In this document: positions 25,600 to 33,257 of the stretch, piece after piece
Numbering within the stretch: the stretch's first letter is position 1
Layout: every line of letters starts with the position of its first letter
Assembly: GCF_000022025.1 (NCBI RefSeq)
Contig: NC_011886.1
Span: 2,118,980-2,182,979, forward strand
DNA: 64,000 nucleotides
Origin: Pseudarthrobacter chlorophenolicus A6
Lineage (GTDB): Bacteria > Actinomycetota > Actinomycetes > Actinomycetales > Micrococcaceae
Reading direction: 5' to 3'
Made by a program: the position numbers and the translations under genes
Notes under the pieces: model-generated
Database searches by the model: none
What the model was told of the DNA's origin: nothing
The model's input: only the letters and a program-made list of their open reading frames with translations

Positions 25600-26709
25600 C
25601 TACGCCAGCGCGGCCGCCGAGCGCCGTACTGCGGCCGCCAGCCGGTGGGCCCGGCCTGGCGTCCGCCCGTCCTCGGCCCGCCGCGGAACATAACCGAAAC
25701 CGAGGGCGTATGCGGGGTCGGCAAAGCCAAGGGCGGCGTTGGCGCCCTCATGGCCGAAGGCCCGGTGGCTGCCAAAGTTGCGGGATGGATGCGGCTTCAT
25801 GAAAACCACGGCGAAGGCGTTGTCCAGGCCTGAAGAACGGTCCAGTCCCCAGACCTGTTCGGCCGACATCCGGGTGACTGTGTCCTCGCCAAGGAACGGT
25901 TCTGCGCCGTCCACGCCAGTGGTGGCCGCAGCGTACAGGCGGGCAAGGCCGTCTGCCGAGCCCACTCCTCCTGCGGCTGACATTCCGGCTGCCCGGACGG
26001 CCCTGATGTTCGGGAGTTCCATGATGGTGCTGACCGGTGAGTTCGAGTTGAGCCCGTCCAGGCTCAGGGGATCGAGCCACGGCTGGTCCGGTTCTGTGGC
26101 GTACAGGACATCCCTGTAGCGGTGTTCCTCTTCCTCCGGAAGACCCAGGAAGAAATCCACCCCGTTGGGGATCCGGATCCGCCGGTTGTAGAGGTCCTGC
26201 AACGACTCTCCCGATGTGCGCCGGCAAAGCTCCTCCATCAGGATGCCTATGGTGAGTGCGTGGTAGCCGAACTGCCGTCCCGGTTGCCACAGGGGCCGGG
26301 CTGAGGCCAGCCTGGCCGCAGCCGCGGCCGTTGTGATCTCGGACAACCCGAAGCCACCCTCGATCCCTGGCAGCCCCGCCTGGTGCGACAGGGCCTCACG
26401 TACCAGCAAACGGTCCTTGCCGTGCACCCCAAACTCCGGCCAGTAGAAGGCCACGGGCCGGTCGAGGTCAAGGACGTTCTCCTGCACCAGGAGTGCAATC
26501 ACCATGGCGGCAACGCCCTTGGAACATGAGTAAGCCCCGGTGACGGTATCCGCGGCCATGTCCGGGCCCCCGGCCAGTCCCACCACCTGCACTCCGCCGT
26601 GGTACGCCGAGACCTGCGCGCTGTAAGCCGGATCTTCGGCCAGGAAGGACTCGAACAGGTCGAGGACATTTTCGAATCCGGCGGCTACCGCGCCGTGGGA
26701 GATCTGCAT
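25600..26709 (-). CDS. Serine hydrolase, beta-lactamase/EstB-like family
   Basis: A 369-residue penicillin-binding-fold hydrolase. The SxxK motif is S61-C-S-K64, and GYHALTIG takes the place of the YxN motif, as in family VIII carboxylesterases. FGHEGANAALGFADP is near the C terminus. Esterase or peptidase activity is more likely than beta-lactamase activity. No signal peptide. A GTG at 26715 adds two residues, but a TACAAT hexamer ends exactly 6 bases before the ATG at 26709, so I chose that leaderless start. Confidence 0.85.
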   Translation of the reverse strand: MQISHGAVAAGFENVLDLFESFLAEDPAYSAQVSAYHGGVQVVGLAGGPDMAADTVTGAYSCSKGVAAMVIALLVQENVLDLDRPVAFYWPEFGVHGKDRLLVREALSHQAGLPGIEGGFGLSEITTAAAAARLASARPLWQPGRQFGYHALTIGILMEELCRRTSGESLQDLYNRRIRIPNGVDFFLGLPEEEEHRYRDVLYATEPDQPWLDPLSLDGLNSNSPVSTIMELPNIRAVRAAGMSAAGGVGSADGLARLYAAATTGVDGAEPFLGEDTVTRMSAEQVWGLDRSSGLDNAFAVVFMKPHPSRNFGSHRAFGHEGANAALGFADPAYALGFGYVPRRAEDGRTPGRAHRLAAAVRRSAAALA

Positions 26710-26715
26710 TCCCAC

Positions 26716-26721
26716 ATTGTA
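26716..26721 (-). promoter_or_regulatory. -10 hexamer of the serine hydrolase gene (leaderless start)
   Basis: TACAAT on the minus strand, 6 bases before the ATG at 26709; it nearly matches the TATAAT consensus. Confidence 0.55.
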
Positions 26722-26739
26722 AGGGAAACCGCTTTCCGC

Positions 26740-27825
26740 TTAGCGGACCGCTCCGTGCCCCAACGCTACTTCCTCGCCCTTCCTGACGGGCCCCGGTGGC
26801 ATTCCGTCGCCGAAAGGCCGCCCGCCGAGTGCTTCGCGGCCGTGCCTTTCGAGCCACCCGGAGAGGTCCGGCCCCGCGGGGACGATGCCGGTGGGATTGA
26901 TGTCTTCGTGAACGATGTAATAGTGCTGTTTGATCTGAACGAAGTCTGTGGTGTCGCCGAAACCGGGAGTCTGGAAGAGGTCGCGGGCATAAGCCCACAG
27001 GGCCGGCATTTCGCTGAGTTTTTGCCGGTTGCACTTGAAGTGGCCGTGGTAGACGGCGTCAAAGCGGGCCAGCGTGGTGAACAGGCGGACATCCGCCTCG
27101 GTGATGGTGTCTCCCACCAGGTACCGCTGTCCGGCCAGGCGGTCCTCCAGCCAGTCCATGGCTGTCCAGAGCCGGTCATAGGCGGCCTGGTACGCGTCCT
27201 GGGATCCTGCAAACCCGCAGCGGTACACGCCGTTGTTCACTTCGGTGAAGACCCGCTTGTTCACTTCATCGATTTCATCCCGAAACCGTTCCGGATAGAG
27301 GTCCGGGGCGCCCGGCCGGTGGAACGCAGTCCACTCCGTGGAGAAGTCCAGTGTGATCTGGGGAAAGTTGTTGGTCACCACAGCGCCGGTGGGCACGTCC
27401 ACCAAGGCAGGAACGGTGATGCCCCGCGGGTAGTCAGGGAAACGCTTGAAGTAGGCCTCCTGCAACCTCTCGATGCCCAGGACCGGATCCTTTCCGCCCG
27501 GATCAAGGTCGAACGTCCAGGACCGGGAGTCATGCGTCGGGCCGGGCTGTCCCAGGGAGATTGCTTCCTCGAGGCCAAGCAGCCTACGGACGATTACTGT
27601 CCGGTTGGCCCAGGGGCACGCCCGTGCTGCCACCAGACGGTAGCGTCCCGCCTCGGCGGGCCAGCCTGGCTCGCCGTGGTCCCCGGGCCTGCCATCCCGG
27701 GTCACCCGGTCCTCGATGTAGTTGGTGTCCCGCGTAAACTCCTGGCCGCCGGTAACGTAGGCGCCCCGGGTGCTGTGCTCCCCGGTTCCGCCGGCCGTCT
27801 GGGTGCTCTCCGTGTCGTGGCTCAT
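26740..27825 (-). CDS. Glutathionyl/mycothionyl-hydroquinone reductase-like GST (Xi class)
   Basis: A 361-residue GST-fold protein. The catalytic motif is C70-P-W-A in AARACPWANRT, the hallmark of Xi-class S-glutathionyl-hydroquinone reductases. VPALVDVPTGAVVTNN gives the thioredoxin-fold cis-Pro region. The helical domain has GDTITEADVRLFTTLARFD and ends with the Tyr-rich KQHYYIVHEDINPTGIVP, typical of the class. Because the same window carries mshC, the natural thiol is probably mycothiol. TAGGCT lies 6 bases before the ATG, so it is leaderless. Confidence 0.9.
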   Translation of the reverse strand: MSHDTESTQTAGGTGEHSTRGAYVTGGQEFTRDTNYIEDRVTRDGRPGDHGEPGWPAEAGRYRLVAARACPWANRTVIVRRLLGLEEAISLGQPGPTHDSRSWTFDLDPGGKDPVLGIERLQEAYFKRFPDYPRGITVPALVDVPTGAVVTNNFPQITLDFSTEWTAFHRPGAPDLYPERFRDEIDEVNKRVFTEVNNGVYRCGFAGSQDAYQAAYDRLWTAMDWLEDRLAGQRYLVGDTITEADVRLFTTLARFDAVYHGHFKCNRQKLSEMPALWAYARDLFQTPGFGDTTDFVQIKQHYYIVHEDINPTGIVPAGPDLSGWLERHGREALGGRPFGDGMPPGPVRKGEEVALGHGAVR

Positions 27826-27831
27826 CTGCCC

Positions 27832-27837
27832 AGCCTA
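27832..27837 (-). promoter_or_regulatory. -10 hexamer of the hydroquinone reductase-like gene (leaderless start)
   Basis: TAGGCT on the minus strand, 6 bases before the ATG; it overlaps the 3' end of the upstream M50 gene. Confidence 0.5.
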
Positions 27838-28575
27838 TGCGCCAGCGGACAGGACTGCGGTGACGGGCTGCAGGGCGACGACCCACGAGCCGGCCACGAT
27901 GGCTGAGAAAAGGACAATCCATACGCCGGAGGGAACATGGGTGGCCCTGTACAGCAGGTAGGCGTCGGAGGTGGCAAGCTGGCTCCGCCTGCGAAGGTGT
28001 ACGTTGGCCAGTTTGACGAGGTCCCTCACCGCCCCCACCAGCAAGGCCAGTCCAAGGATCACGGCGACGTGCCCGGTAAATTCCCTGGGCACAGCGAGGA
28101 TCACGGCCAGTGCTCCGCCAATCACTGCCAGCGTGATGAGGAATCCGGCCAGGTTGCGCAGGAACACCAGCGTAGTTGCAAGGGCGAGGCCTCCAGCGGC
28201 GATGGCAGCCGGCCCCCAGCCGCTGAACCCGCACACCACAAACGCAGCGCCGGCCACCGCCGGAACAGGGTATCCCCAGAAACATGACCACACAGTGGCG
28301 AGCCTGCTGCGGCTGTAGGTGATGGTGGAGCCGGAATGGTCTAGGCGCAAATGGATACCGGAGAGTCGCTGTCCGCTGGTCACAGCAGCAAAAGCATGGC
28401 CGAGCTCATGCGTGGCCGTGGTCAGGAGTCCAAAGTACTTCCAGGAGCGCCGCGGTACGGACAGTGCAGTGGCAACGAGCAGCGCCAGCACAAGTTCGGT
28501 CAGGGTGACGAGGGGCGGCTCCGTGTGTGTGAACGACGCCAGCAGGACCTGCCACAGGTCGGCGGTCCCGTTCAT
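27835..28575 (-). CDS. M50B-like membrane metallopeptidase
   Basis: A 246-residue membrane protein with the zinc motif HELGH at 56-60 inside a transmembrane region and about six hydrophobic segments. It resembles the M50B group (sporulation-factor-IVFB-like, DUF-type) rather than the CBS-bearing site-2 proteases; no PDZ or CBS domain is present. Intramembrane cleavage of a regulator or membrane protein is plausible, but no substrate is encoded nearby. The third zinc ligand is not obvious. The start is placed at the ATG that keeps the full N-terminal segment; no ribosome site is clear. Confidence 0.8.
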   Translation of the reverse strand: MNGTADLWQVLLASFTHTEPPLVTLTELVLALLVATALSVPRRSWKYFGLLTTATHELGHAFAAVTSGQRLSGIHLRLDHSGSTITYSRSRLATVWSCFWGYPVPAVAGAAFVVCGFSGWGPAAIAAGGLALATTLVFLRNLAGFLITLAVIGGALAVILAVPREFTGHVAVILGLALLVGAVRDLVKLANVHLRRRSQLATSDAYLLYRATHVPSGVWIVLFSAIVAGSWVVALQPVTAVLSAGA

Positions 28576-28653
28576 CCGGGCGTGCCACGTCTCATCAAGG
28601 TGCCGTCCATGGCTGCAACGCTACCGGGCCGAGCTGGACGTCCGCTTAAAGCC

Positions 28654-28681
28654 GGAAGGCACGCCGGGTGGCGTGCCTTCC
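28654..28681 (-). terminator. Terminator of the DUF4193 gene
   Basis: A 12-bp perfect stem (28654-28665 with 28670-28681), 4-base loop. On the minus strand it is followed by GGCTTTAAG, a weak T run. Confidence 0.6.
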
Positions 28682-28722
28682 GTTGCGGCCGGATCCGGGA
28701 GGATCCGAAGGGTTCCTGGTGC

Positions 28723-29025
28723 TTAGCCTTCGCACTCGGTGCAGTAGCTGTGACCATCCTTCTGGCGGGCTATCTGGGACCGGTGACGGACCAGGAAGCA
28801 GGAGTAGCAGGTGAATTCGTCGTCAGCCTGCGGAATGACCTGCACCACGAGCTCTTCGGCAACGAATTCGCCGCCCGGTACGCCCGCGCTGTCGAGCCCG
28901 TCTGCCTCGTCCAGCTCGAGGACGACACTTCGCGCATCGGGAGCATTCGCTGACTGTAGCTGCTCGAGCGAGTTGTCCTGCGACTCCTTGACGTCGGAGC
29001 GCAGTTCATCATAATCGGTTGCCAA
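28723..29025 (-). CDS. DUF4193 small zinc-ribbon protein
   Basis: A 100-residue actinobacterial protein starting MATDYDELRSDVKES (TTG codon). It has an acidic middle and a C-terminal zinc-ribbon pattern: C73-x2-C76 and C95-x2-C98 around the basic CFLVRHRSQIA segment. The pattern resembles RNA-polymerase-binding or ribbon-type nucleic-acid proteins, but DUF4193 has no assigned function. AGAGAAG lies about 8 bases before the TTG. A TATACT hexamer at 29105-29110 (minus strand) is a possible -10. Divergent from the glycosyltransferase pair. Confidence 0.82.
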   Translation of the reverse strand: MATDYDELRSDVKESQDNSLEQLQSANAPDARSVVLELDEADGLDSAGVPGGEFVAEELVVQVIPQADDEFTCYSCFLVRHRSQIARQKDGHSYCTECEG

Positions 29026-29231
29026 TTTAGGTGCTTCTCTTTTCTTTGGTTGGCCTGTCGCGTATGAAACGTACAGCATCAAGGGGGTATTCCCCAAGAG
29101 AGGGAGTATATTTGCCGCCGCCTGGGTACAGGTTCCATGACGCGGCCGGCCCATCACCACTGGATGGTTTCCGTGCCGGAAGCGGCGGGCGCAACAGCAG
29201 TTGCACGTCCAAAGAATCCGAAAGGACGCAC

Positions 29232-30377
29232 GTGGAACTACTCACTGCAGGGTTTGGCGGTGCCGCCCAGGTAGCGACTGGCGTTGGGCCCGTCCTGGAG
29301 AAATTCGACGGCATCATGCGGATCGCCGTCCTCCGCGGCGGCGGCCTGGGTGATCTGATCTTCGCCATTCCCGCGATGGCAGCCCTGAAAGCGGCCTATC
29401 CGGAGGCGGCCCTGACGCTCCTCGGCACCCCCGTTCACCAAGCGCTGTTGGCTGCCGTCGAAAGTCCGGTTGACGATTTCTGCCTGTTGCCGTTTGCGGA
29501 AGGCGTCCGGCCCGGTGTTGAAGATCACTCGGAACTGGAAAGCTTTTTCGACCGGCAGCGATCGCGACCGTTTGATCTCGCCGTGCAGCTTCATGGCGGT
29601 GGACGGTACTCAAACCCTTTCCTGCTCCGCCTGGGCGCACGGCACACGGTGGGCACCCAGACGGCGGATGCCGCAGGCCTGGAGCGGACCGTTCCCTATA
29701 TCTACTACCAGCATGAACCACTGCGTGCCCTGGAAGTGGCAGGGTTCGCCGGCGCCGGGCCCGTTGACCTTGAAGCGAGGCTTGTCCCCGCGGCTGGGGT
29801 GCGCGGGAGTCGTCCGGCAACCAACGACGACGGCGCGCGGCCCCTCGTGGTGATCCACCCGGGCGCAACCGACCCCCGCCGTCGTTGGCCCGTTGAGCGC
29901 TTTGCCCAGCTTGCCCGCGCATGCGCCGCGGATGGCTGCCGCGTCCTGGTCATCGGTGACGGCAGCGAACGGGAACTGGCAGAACAGGTGGCCGGGACTG
30001 CCGCCTCAACCTCCGTGGAGTCCCTGGCCGGCAAGCTGACGATGGCCGAACTGGTAGGCCTGCTGGCCGACGCCTCCGTGGTGGTGGGGAACGACAGCGG
30101 TCCGCGCCATCTTGCCCAGGCTCTCGGTGTGCCTACCGTGGGCGTTTTCTGGGTGGGCAACGTCATCAACGCCGGCGCCCTTGGACGCGCACTGCACCGG
30201 GTGCACATGTCCTGGCTCACGGGGTGTCCCACCTGTGGGATCGACATAACGCAGGTGGGCTGGACGGCTCCGCGTTGTGCGCACGACGACTCAATCGTCG
30301 CCGGGGTGGAGGTCCGGGAGGTCTATGAGGACGTGCGGAACCTGGTGGCAATTGCCGTGGAAAAGCCAGGCGCATGA
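29232..30377 (+). CDS. Glycosyltransferase family 9 (heptosyltransferase-like), first of two
   Basis: A 381-residue GT-B enzyme. The N-terminal Rossmann domain begins at about 28 with MRIAVLRGGGLGDLIFAIPA, the ADP-heptose transferase opening motif. The C-terminal domain has VVIHPGATDPRRRWPVERFAQLA and VVGNDSGPRHLAQALGVPTVGVF, the sugar-nucleotide loop. GT9 enzymes add heptose in LPS synthesis, but actinobacteria lack LPS, so the donor is uncertain. GTG 29232 is chosen for AAAGGA 6 bases upstream; MRIAV at 29316-29318 is possible. The stop overlaps the next GT9 gene by ATGA. Confidence 0.86.
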   Translation: MELLTAGFGGAAQVATGVGPVLEKFDGIMRIAVLRGGGLGDLIFAIPAMAALKAAYPEAALTLLGTPVHQALLAAVESPVDDFCLLPFAEGVRPGVEDHSELESFFDRQRSRPFDLAVQLHGGGRYSNPFLLRLGARHTVGTQTADAAGLERTVPYIYYQHEPLRALEVAGFAGAGPVDLEARLVPAAGVRGSRPATNDDGARPLVVIHPGATDPRRRWPVERFAQLARACAADGCRVLVIGDGSERELAEQVAGTAASTSVESLAGKLTMAELVGLLADASVVVGNDSGPRHLAQALGVPTVGVFWVGNVINAGALGRALHRVHMSWLTGCPTCGIDITQVGWTAPRCAHDDSIVAGVEVREVYEDVRNLVAIAVEKPGA

Positions 30378-31348
30378 CCGGGGGAGCGGTGCCCGCGGAC
30401 GCTGAGGGCAGTGGTAAAGGGGAGAGGCCGGAACTGCTGGTGCTCCGGGCGCTGAAACTCGGCGACCTGCTGGTGGCGGTTCCGGCGTTGAAGGCCATTC
30501 GCCGGGCATTCCCGGAGCACCGGCTACGTTATGCGGCCCAAGGGTGGCTGTCCGAGGCCCTGGGCCTGGTGGGTGGGTATGAACTTCTGCCCACGCACGG
30601 GCTCGACCAGCCGCTGGCCCTTGGGCCGGGAGTGGTGGATGTGGCAGTGAACCTCCACGGTAACGGCCCGGAAAGTGCCGGCCGGATTGAGGCGCTGAAG
30701 GCCCGGCGGACCATTGCCTACCGCGGTGGCAACCTTGAAGGTCCCCCATGGCGGCCAGAACTGCATGAGCGCGATCGCTGGGCCCATCTGCTGTCCTGGC
30801 ACGGGATCGACGCAGATCCAACAGATCTTCGGCTTGAACGTCCGCGGGTTCCGAATCCTGTTCCGGGAGCAACGGTGGTGCACGTTGGTGCCGCATACGG
30901 CAGCCGTCTCTGGCCGGCCGAAAGGTTTGCCGCCGTTGCCGCGGAACTCGCACGGGCCGGTCACCGCGTGGTCTTCACCGGCGGGGAAGGGGAAAAGGAT
31001 CGCGCCTACGCTGTCTGCCGGTTGGCTGGCCTCACCGCGGATACCGTTCTTGCCGGCAGCTTGGGTTTGGCCGGGTTCGCGGCTGTTATTGCCGGGGCCA
31101 GGGTGGTGGTCTCCGCCGACACCGGCGCCGCGCATCTGGCATCGGCCTACGGAACGCCGTCGGTGGTGCTCTTCGGCCCGGCGCCACCGGAAATCTGGGG
31201 TCCTCCGCCGGGCCCGCATGTGGTGCTCACACAGGCAGGGCTCCGCCGCGGGGACACCTTCTCCGACGTTCCGGACCCTGCCTTGCTGGCCGTGGAGGTT
31301 GACGATGTTATGGCGGCGGTAGCTGGCCTCGGGCTGCTGCCGGCTTGA
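30374..31348 (+). CDS. Glycosyltransferase family 9 (heptosyltransferase-like), second of two
   Basis: A 324-residue GT-B protein paralogous to its upstream neighbour. It has VLRALKLGDLLVAVPALKAIRRAF (residues 24-47), TVVHVGAAYGSRLWPAERFAAVA, and ISADTGAAHLASAYGTPSVVLFGP-type donor loops (VVVSADTGAAHLA). Translationally coupled to the first GT9 gene by a 4-base overlap; the pair probably acts successively on one glycan. No polymer or flippase gene is adjacent. Confidence 0.86.
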   Translation: MTGGAVPADAEGSGKGERPELLVLRALKLGDLLVAVPALKAIRRAFPEHRLRYAAQGWLSEALGLVGGYELLPTHGLDQPLALGPGVVDVAVNLHGNGPESAGRIEALKARRTIAYRGGNLEGPPWRPELHERDRWAHLLSWHGIDADPTDLRLERPRVPNPVPGATVVHVGAAYGSRLWPAERFAAVAAELARAGHRVVFTGGEGEKDRAYAVCRLAGLTADTVLAGSLGLAGFAAVIAGARVVVSADTGAAHLASAYGTPSVVLFGPAPPEIWGPPPGPHVVLTQAGLRRGDTFSDVPDPALLAVEVDDVMAAVAGLGLLPA

Positions 31349-31393
31349 GCAAAATTTGCGGATAACGCAGGCGCCAGCCGGCGGCGGCGATCC

Positions 31394-31399
31394 TAAAAT
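31394..31399 (+). promoter_or_regulatory. -10 hexamer of the small membrane protein gene (leaderless start)
   Basis: TAAAAT, 6 bases before the ATG at 31406. It supports this short frame as a real gene. Confidence 0.45.
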
Positions 31400-31405
31400 G
31401 GAGAC

Positions 31406-31642
31406 ATGGGCACTGAAATGGGGATTGCCTTGGTGTTACTGACAGCGTTCGCCTGGATGGCCGGGACGCTGGTGATCCTCTCCGCCATTGACCGGCCGGA
31501 ACGCAAAGCCCGCCGACAGGAGCGGCGTGACACGCGGGCCGGGGAACACAGGTGGAGGGTGGAGTACCGTCCCGTCGCGGCGGGCTCGCGTCCGGAGGGC
31601 CGCAGGAGGCATCCCCGGGCCCGTAAGCTGCGTCCGCACTGA
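31406..31642 (+). CDS. Small hypothetical membrane protein
   Basis: A 78-residue protein with one N-terminal transmembrane helix (about 5-27, IALVLLTAFAWMAGTLVILS) followed by a very basic tail of some 50 residues, rich in Arg. Not recognised. The strongest support for expression is the leaderless-type TAAAAT at 31394. It lies between the GT9 pair and the DUF805 gene. Positive-inside topology would put the Arg-rich tail in the cytosol. Confidence 0.5.
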   Translation: MGTEMGIALVLLTAFAWMAGTLVILSAIDRPERKARRQERRDTRAGEHRWRVEYRPVAAGSRPEGRRRHPRARKLRPH

Positions 31643-31809
31643 CGCGCCCTGGGGCTGCGGCGTCAACGCAAGCCAGGGACTCCGCCGGGCGTCATGAAGG
31701 AAACACTTCGTAGAAATACGCATGAAGTTTATCCATCGAACGGAATTTTGGACCCTTTTACCCCTACGATGGTCTCGCATCACTCTGTCTACCATTCCGG
31801 GGGGAATAA

Positions 31810-32310
31810 ATGAGCTATCCGCAATACCCGAACCAGCAGCAGCAGCAGGCGCCTTCTTACCAGACAGGTGGAGAGCCGCCGTTGTGGGCGCCCTACTACG
31901 GAGCCACGCTGCCTATCGCTGTCAAGCGGTTCTTCAAGAAGTACGCCACCTTCTCGGGCCGGGCCAGCCGGAGCGAGTACTGGTGGTGGACACTGGTGGC
32001 GTCAGTCGTTGGCATTGTTTTGAACATCATTGCCGGTGCAGGCGGGTCGGCCGGGGCTACCGTCGCTGCGAATGGAACTGCCGTGCCCGGGCCGGGCTTA
32101 GTGGTCGGCGGGATCCTTGCACTTCTGTGGTTCCTTGCGGTGATCGTGCCCTCCCTGGCCCTCCTGGTCCGACGGCTCCACGACGTCAACATCAGCGGCT
32201 GGCTGGTGCTGATCATCCTTGTGCCGTTCCTGGGTGCACTGGCGCTCTTCGTCATATCAATCCTGCCGTCCAACCCGGCCGGACAGCGGTTCGACCATAC
32301 CGCGGGCTGA
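31810..32310 (+). CDS. DUF805 family membrane protein
   Basis: A 166-residue protein. A Gln/Pro/Tyr-rich cytosolic N terminus (NQQQQQAPSYQ) precedes the DUF805 signature KYATFSGRASRSEYWWW and three to four hydrophobic helices, with ALLVRRLHDVNISGWLVLI near 120-140. DUF805 proteins are widespread inner-membrane proteins of unknown function. A GGGGGG-rich ribosome site precedes the ATG by about 5 bases. A strong terminator follows. Confidence 0.88.
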   Translation: MSYPQYPNQQQQQAPSYQTGGEPPLWAPYYGATLPIAVKRFFKKYATFSGRASRSEYWWWTLVASVVGIVLNIIAGAGGSAGATVAANGTAVPGPGLVVGGILALLWFLAVIVPSLALLVRRLHDVNISGWLVLIILVPFLGALALFVISILPSNPAGQRFDHTAG

Positions 32311-32329
32311 TAGCCGCACGGCCTTGGCG

Positions 32330-32367
32330 AAAAGGGAGCCCGATCATTTGCGATCGGGCTCCCTTTT
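32330..32367 (+). terminator. Terminator after the DUF805 gene
   Basis: A 15-bp perfect stem (32331-32345 with 32352-32366), 6-base loop, ending in TTTT. Confidence 0.85.
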
Positions 32368-32411
32368 GCGTCGCAGCCAGCGGCCGGGTTCCGCGACTTC
32401 CCGCAGCGGCC

Positions 32412-32417
32412 TAGGCT
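32412..32417 (+). promoter_or_regulatory. -10 hexamer of the alpha/beta hydrolase gene (leaderless start)
   Basis: TAGGCT, 6 bases before the GTG at 32424. Confidence 0.5.
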
Positions 32418-32423
32418 GGCGCT

Positions 32424-33248
32424 GTGGAGTGTGTGGTGGGCGGCGTCCCGGTACATTACATTGCCTTCGGCGACGGAGTCCCTGTCTTGGTTCTGCACGG
32501 CGCCGGCGTGGACCATCGGGAGATGGCAGCCGTCTTTGAGCCGATTTTCGACGGGCTGCCTGGCTATCGGAGGATCTACCCCGACCTGCCGGGCATGGGC
32601 CGCACGCCGGCGCCCGCAACGCTAGCGGGTGCCGACGATGTGCTCGACCTGCTGCTTGGTTTTGTCGACGCCATGATCGGCCCGGCGCCGTTCCGGCTCA
32701 TCGGCCACTCCGCGGGTGCCTACTTCGCCGGCGCCCTGGCCGGCAACAGGGCGCGGCAGGTCGCCGGGCTCGCCCTGGTCTGTCCACTGGGAGGGAGCGC
32801 CAGGGATGTTCCGGAGCATCAGGTCCTCGTCGCGTCCGTAGATCCATACAGCGTGTTGGGCACCGAAGAGGCTGCATCGTTCGGGGAGTACTTCGTAGTC
32901 CAGACACATGCAACGCTGGACCGTTTCCTGGCGGCGGTGGCTCCGTCCCTGGGCCTGGCAGACGAGGCTGCGCTGGAGCGGATTGCGCGGCAGTGGGAGT
33001 TCCGCAGCCCCGCTGCTGACAGCCCGGCGTATTCGGGTCCAACGCTCATCCTGGCCGGCCGGCAGGACGCCACAGTGGGCTACGCCGGCGCATGGGACCT
33101 CGTTAAGCTCTACCCACGGGCCACTTTCGCCGTTCTTGACCAGGCCGGGCACGCGCTCCCGCATGAGCAGCCGGAACTGCTCGAAGCTTTGGTGACCGAG
33201 TGGCTGGCCCGTTCAGCCAGCCAAACATCGGTCCCGCACGGTGCGTAG
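32424..33248 (+). CDS. Alpha/beta hydrolase
   Basis: A 274-residue alpha/beta-fold hydrolase. The oxyanion HG motif is in VLHGAGVDHREM (near 25-36), the nucleophile elbow is GHSAGAY (about 93-99), the acid is the Asp in LAGRQDATVGYA, and the base is the His in DQAGHALPHEQPE. No signal peptide, so cytosolic. Substrate unknown; small esters, lactones or C-C bonds are all possible. GTG 32424 is supported by a -10 hexamer 6 bases upstream. Convergent with the UvrA2 gene, 9 bases apart. Confidence 0.86.
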   Translation: MECVVGGVPVHYIAFGDGVPVLVLHGAGVDHREMAAVFEPIFDGLPGYRRIYPDLPGMGRTPAPATLAGADDVLDLLLGFVDAMIGPAPFRLIGHSAGAYFAGALAGNRARQVAGLALVCPLGGSARDVPEHQVLVASVDPYSVLGTEEAASFGEYFVVQTHATLDRFLAAVAPSLGLADEAALERIARQWEFRSPAADSPAYSGPTLILAGRQDATVGYAGAWDLVKLYPRATFAVLDQAGHALPHEQPELLEALVTEWLARSASQTSVPHGA

Positions 33249-33257
33249 GCGCCAAAG

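Noticed and set aside
25600..26709. Antibiotic-resistance beta-lactamase
   Set aside because: SxxK is present, but GYHALTIG replaces YxN and no signal peptide is found, so an esterase-like hydrolase is more likely.
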